Shown here in pieces: positions 6,357 to 7,960 of a stretch of DNA of 7,960 nt (the stretch's first letter is position 1; each line of letters starts with the position of its first letter). The notes below the pieces were generated by a model. The model ran no database searches. It saw only the letters and a program-made list of their open reading frames with translations, and was not told the origin of the DNA. The position numbers and the translations under genes are program-made. Origin of the DNA: Prevotella sp. (GTDB lineage Bacteria > Bacteroidota > Bacteroidia > Bacteroidales > Bacteroidaceae). Where the stretch lies: contig JAEENF010000013.1 of NCBI GenBank assembly GCA_016283605.1, forward strand, positions 1 through 7,960, in the 5' to 3' direction.

Positions 6357-7751
6357 ATGACACTGATCAAATCAATTTCAGGCATCCGCGGAACCATTGG
6401 CGGACGCACGGGTGATACCCTCAATCCATTAGATATAGTAAAATTCACCACGGCCTACGCCACCTTCATCCGCCGTCAGGGGATGAAGTCAAACAAGATC
6501 ATCGTAGGTCGCGACGGCCGCATCTCTGGTGAGATGGTGAAGAATGTGGTCTGCGGTACCCTCATGGGCATGGGTTTCGATGTTATCAACATCGGCTATG
6601 CCACAACCCCCACTACGGAATTGGCTGTCACGATGGCCGGAGCAGATGGTGGCATCATCATCACCGCCTCACATAACCCCCGACAGTGGAACGCCTTGAA
6701 GTTGCTGAACAACCAAGGAGAGTTCCTGACCGCTGCCGACGGTGCAGAGGTACTCGATATCGCAGCCCGTGAGGACTTCGACTATGCCGATGTGGACCAT
6801 CTGGGCAGTTATACCGATGATAATAGTTTCAACCAGCGCCATATTGACTCCGTCCTTCAGCTGAAGTTAGCTGATGTCGAGGCCATCAAGAAACGTAAGT
6901 TCCGCGTCTGCGTGGACACCATCAATTCGGTGGGCGGCATCATTCTGCCCGACCTGTTCAAGGCCATCGGCGTAGACTATGAGATTCTCAACGGTGCGTG
7001 CACAGGCGACTTTGCCCACAATCCCGAGCCGCTGGAGAAGAACCTTCAGGGCATTATGGACAAGATGCGTCAGGGCGGTTTCGATCTCGGCATCGTGGTC
7101 GACCCCGATGTTGACCGTCTGGCCTTCATCTGTGAAGACGGTGTCATGTTCGGTGAGGAGTACACCCTTGTATCTGTGGCCGACTATGTCCTGAGTCATA
7201 CGGCAGGTAATACCGTGAGCAACCTCTCCTCTACCCGCGCCCTGCGCGACGTTACGGTAAAGCACGGTGGACAGTATACCGCAGCAGCCGTTGGTGAAGT
7301 CAATGTCACCACAAAGATGAAGGAAGTAGGTGCTGTCATCGGCGGCGAAGGCAATGGCGGTGTCATCTATCCTGAGAGCCATTACGGTCGCGACGCCCTG
7401 GTAGGCATCGTACTCTTTCTGTCGAGTCTGGCTCAGAAAGGTTGTACAGCCTCTGAGTTGCGCAGTACCTTCCCTGACTATCAGATTGCCAAGAACCGCA
7501 TCGACCTCACGCCTGAGACCGATGTCGACGCCATCCTCGTGAAGGTGAAGGAGATGTTCGCCCAGGACAATTCTGCTCAGGTCAACGACATTGACGGTGT
7601 GAAGATCGACTTCCCCGACCGCTGGGTTCACCTGCGTAAGTCGAATACCGAACCGATTATCCGCGTCTACAGCGAAGCACAGACCATGGAGCTCGCCGAT
7701 GAATTAGGCAAGAAGCTCATGCAAGTGGTCTACGATATGCAGTCGAAGTAA
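6357..7751 (+). CDS. glmM: Phosphoglucosamine mutase GlmM
   Basis: Cytosolic enzyme of the alpha-D-phosphohexomutase family, 464 residues, close to the family's usual ~445-465. It converts glucosamine 6-phosphate to glucosamine 1-phosphate, the step before UDP-GlcNAc for peptidoglycan and lipid A. All four signatures are present: an N-terminal SGIRGTIGG (8-16), the phosphoserine loop TASHNP (103-108, catalytic Ser105), the metal loop DPDVDRL (249-255), the sugar loop GEGNGG (330-335), and the phosphate-binding SNTEP (429-433) after Arg427-Lys428. A phosphomannomutase/phosphoglucomutase role is the alternative, but the GlmM-type start and length favour GlmM. ATG 6357 is supported because the conserved SGIRG lies only 8 residues in. 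It follows the lipoprotein gene by 26 nt and is probably cotranscribed with it. It is the last gene before the terminator at 7770. Confidence 0.87.
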   Translation: MTLIKSISGIRGTIGGRTGDTLNPLDIVKFTTAYATFIRRQGMKSNKIIVGRDGRISGEMVKNVVCGTLMGMGFDVINIGYATTPTTELAVTMAGADGGIIITASHNPRQWNALKLLNNQGEFLTAADGAEVLDIAAREDFDYADVDHLGSYTDDNSFNQRHIDSVLQLKLADVEAIKKRKFRVCVDTINSVGGIILPDLFKAIGVDYEILNGACTGDFAHNPEPLEKNLQGIMDKMRQGGFDLGIVVDPDVDRLAFICEDGVMFGEEYTLVSVADYVLSHTAGNTVSNLSSTRALRDVTVKHGGQYTAAAVGEVNVTTKMKEVGAVIGGEGNGGVIYPESHYGRDALVGIVLFLSSLAQKGCTASELRSTFPDYQIAKNRIDLTPETDVDAILVKVKEMFAQDNSAQVNDIDGVKIDFPDRWVHLRKSNTEPIIRVYSEAQTMELADELGKKLMQVVYDMQSK

Positions 7752-7769
7752 ATTCAACTGAATTGTAAG

Positions 7770-7800
7770 GACTCACGGGGACAGATCCCGTGAGTCGTTT
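7770..7800 (+). terminator. Intrinsic terminator after glmM
   Basis: GACTCACGGG (7770-7779) and CCCGTGAGTC (7787-7796) form a perfect 10-bp stem with a 7-nt loop, followed by GTTTTCGTTTC. It begins 18 nt after the glmM stop. The T-rich tail is on the plus side only; no A-run precedes the stem, so it looks one-directional. Confidence 0.82.
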
Positions 7801-7958
7801 TCGTTTCTAGCCATTCCCCAGCCTCGTAACATGGTGAACCAGTCCATCGACTCTGTGCCGTTCTCTTGGATGGCCATCGCGGCGCCGAGGGATATCCATC
7901 TCGAGGGCTGTTCGGAGGGGATGCCTATAGGCTCATCGGGCAGGATACCCGTCAGTCG
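7773..7958 (-). CDS. Possible 3' end of a converging unrecognised gene
   Basis: Reading the minus strand, one frame is open from the window edge for 61 codons to a TGA at 7775-7773; the other two minus frames have stops. The peptide includes RWISLGAAMAIQENG and MDWFTMLRGWGMARN, with four tryptophans and no low-complexity bias, so it could be the C-terminus of a real protein entering from the right. I do not recognise its family. Its last codons would run through the glmM terminator stem. The plus strand is also open here (from ATG 7831 to the edge), so the orientation is not certain. Treat as tentative. Confidence 0.38.
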   Translation of the reverse strand, partial: RLTGILPDEPIGIPSEQPSRWISLGAAMAIQENGTESMDWFTMLRGWGMARNENDSRDLSP

Positions 7959-7960
7959 CG

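Noticed and set aside
6867..7631. A 254-codon minus-strand open frame within glmM
   Set aside because: It is a shadow of a fully conserved mutase; no family features and no promoter.
7831..7960. Plus-strand frame from ATG 7831 to the window edge
   Set aside because: Only 43 codons, with no promoter box and no recognised motif; the minus frame seemed slightly more protein-like. Not excluded.

Overview
The window reads as ordinary chromosomal DNA of a Bacteroidota bacterium, most likely a Prevotella/Segatella-type member of Bacteroidales. Reasons: the TamB/TamL pair with TamL as a lipoprotein, a DUF4827-type lipoprotein next to glmM, Bacteroidota-type promoter boxes (TAnnTTTG), no Shine-Dalgarno sequences, and codons rich in GC at the third position. 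This placement is inference; there is no rRNA or other marker gene.

Layout, left to right. (1) 2-961 is the 3' end of tamB and 958-3486 is tamL, overlapping by 4 nt; together they form an envelope translocation/assembly module. (2) A 126-nt gap carries a good Bacteroidota promoter. (3) 3613-4554 is a sugar-phosphate nucleotidyltransferase of unknown substrate, and its stop codon directly abuts a DHH/DHHA1 phosphoesterase of the NrnA type (4555-5589). (4) A short gap holds a promoter-like box almost touching the next start. It is followed by a small DUF4827-like lipoprotein with FKBP-like sequence features (5671-6330) and phosphoglucosamine mutase glmM (6357-7751). (5) A perfect stem-loop terminator (7770-7796) closes the run. 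The last ~180 nt may be the 3' end of a converging minus-strand gene. No tRNA, rRNA, CRISPR array or complete insertion sequence was seen.

Most unusual feature. The start of tamL looks interrupted, in frame, by a 144-nt (48-codon, stop-free) element. It has ~14-bp imperfect terminal inverted repeats, possible TTA target duplications and three internal hairpins. Removing it in silico rejoins MKRFL with LFYSLCCIFLSSC, a textbook lipoprotein signal peptide. The insert would lie wholly upstream of the lipobox cysteine and so be discarded with the signal peptide, which could explain why it is tolerated in a probably important outer-membrane gene.

Functionally the window is centred on the cell envelope (TamB/TamL, an exported lipoprotein, GlmM for UDP-GlcNAc supply) plus one RNA/nucleotide turnover enzyme. 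Nothing suggests a defence system or phage. The remaining findings are small regulatory structures.
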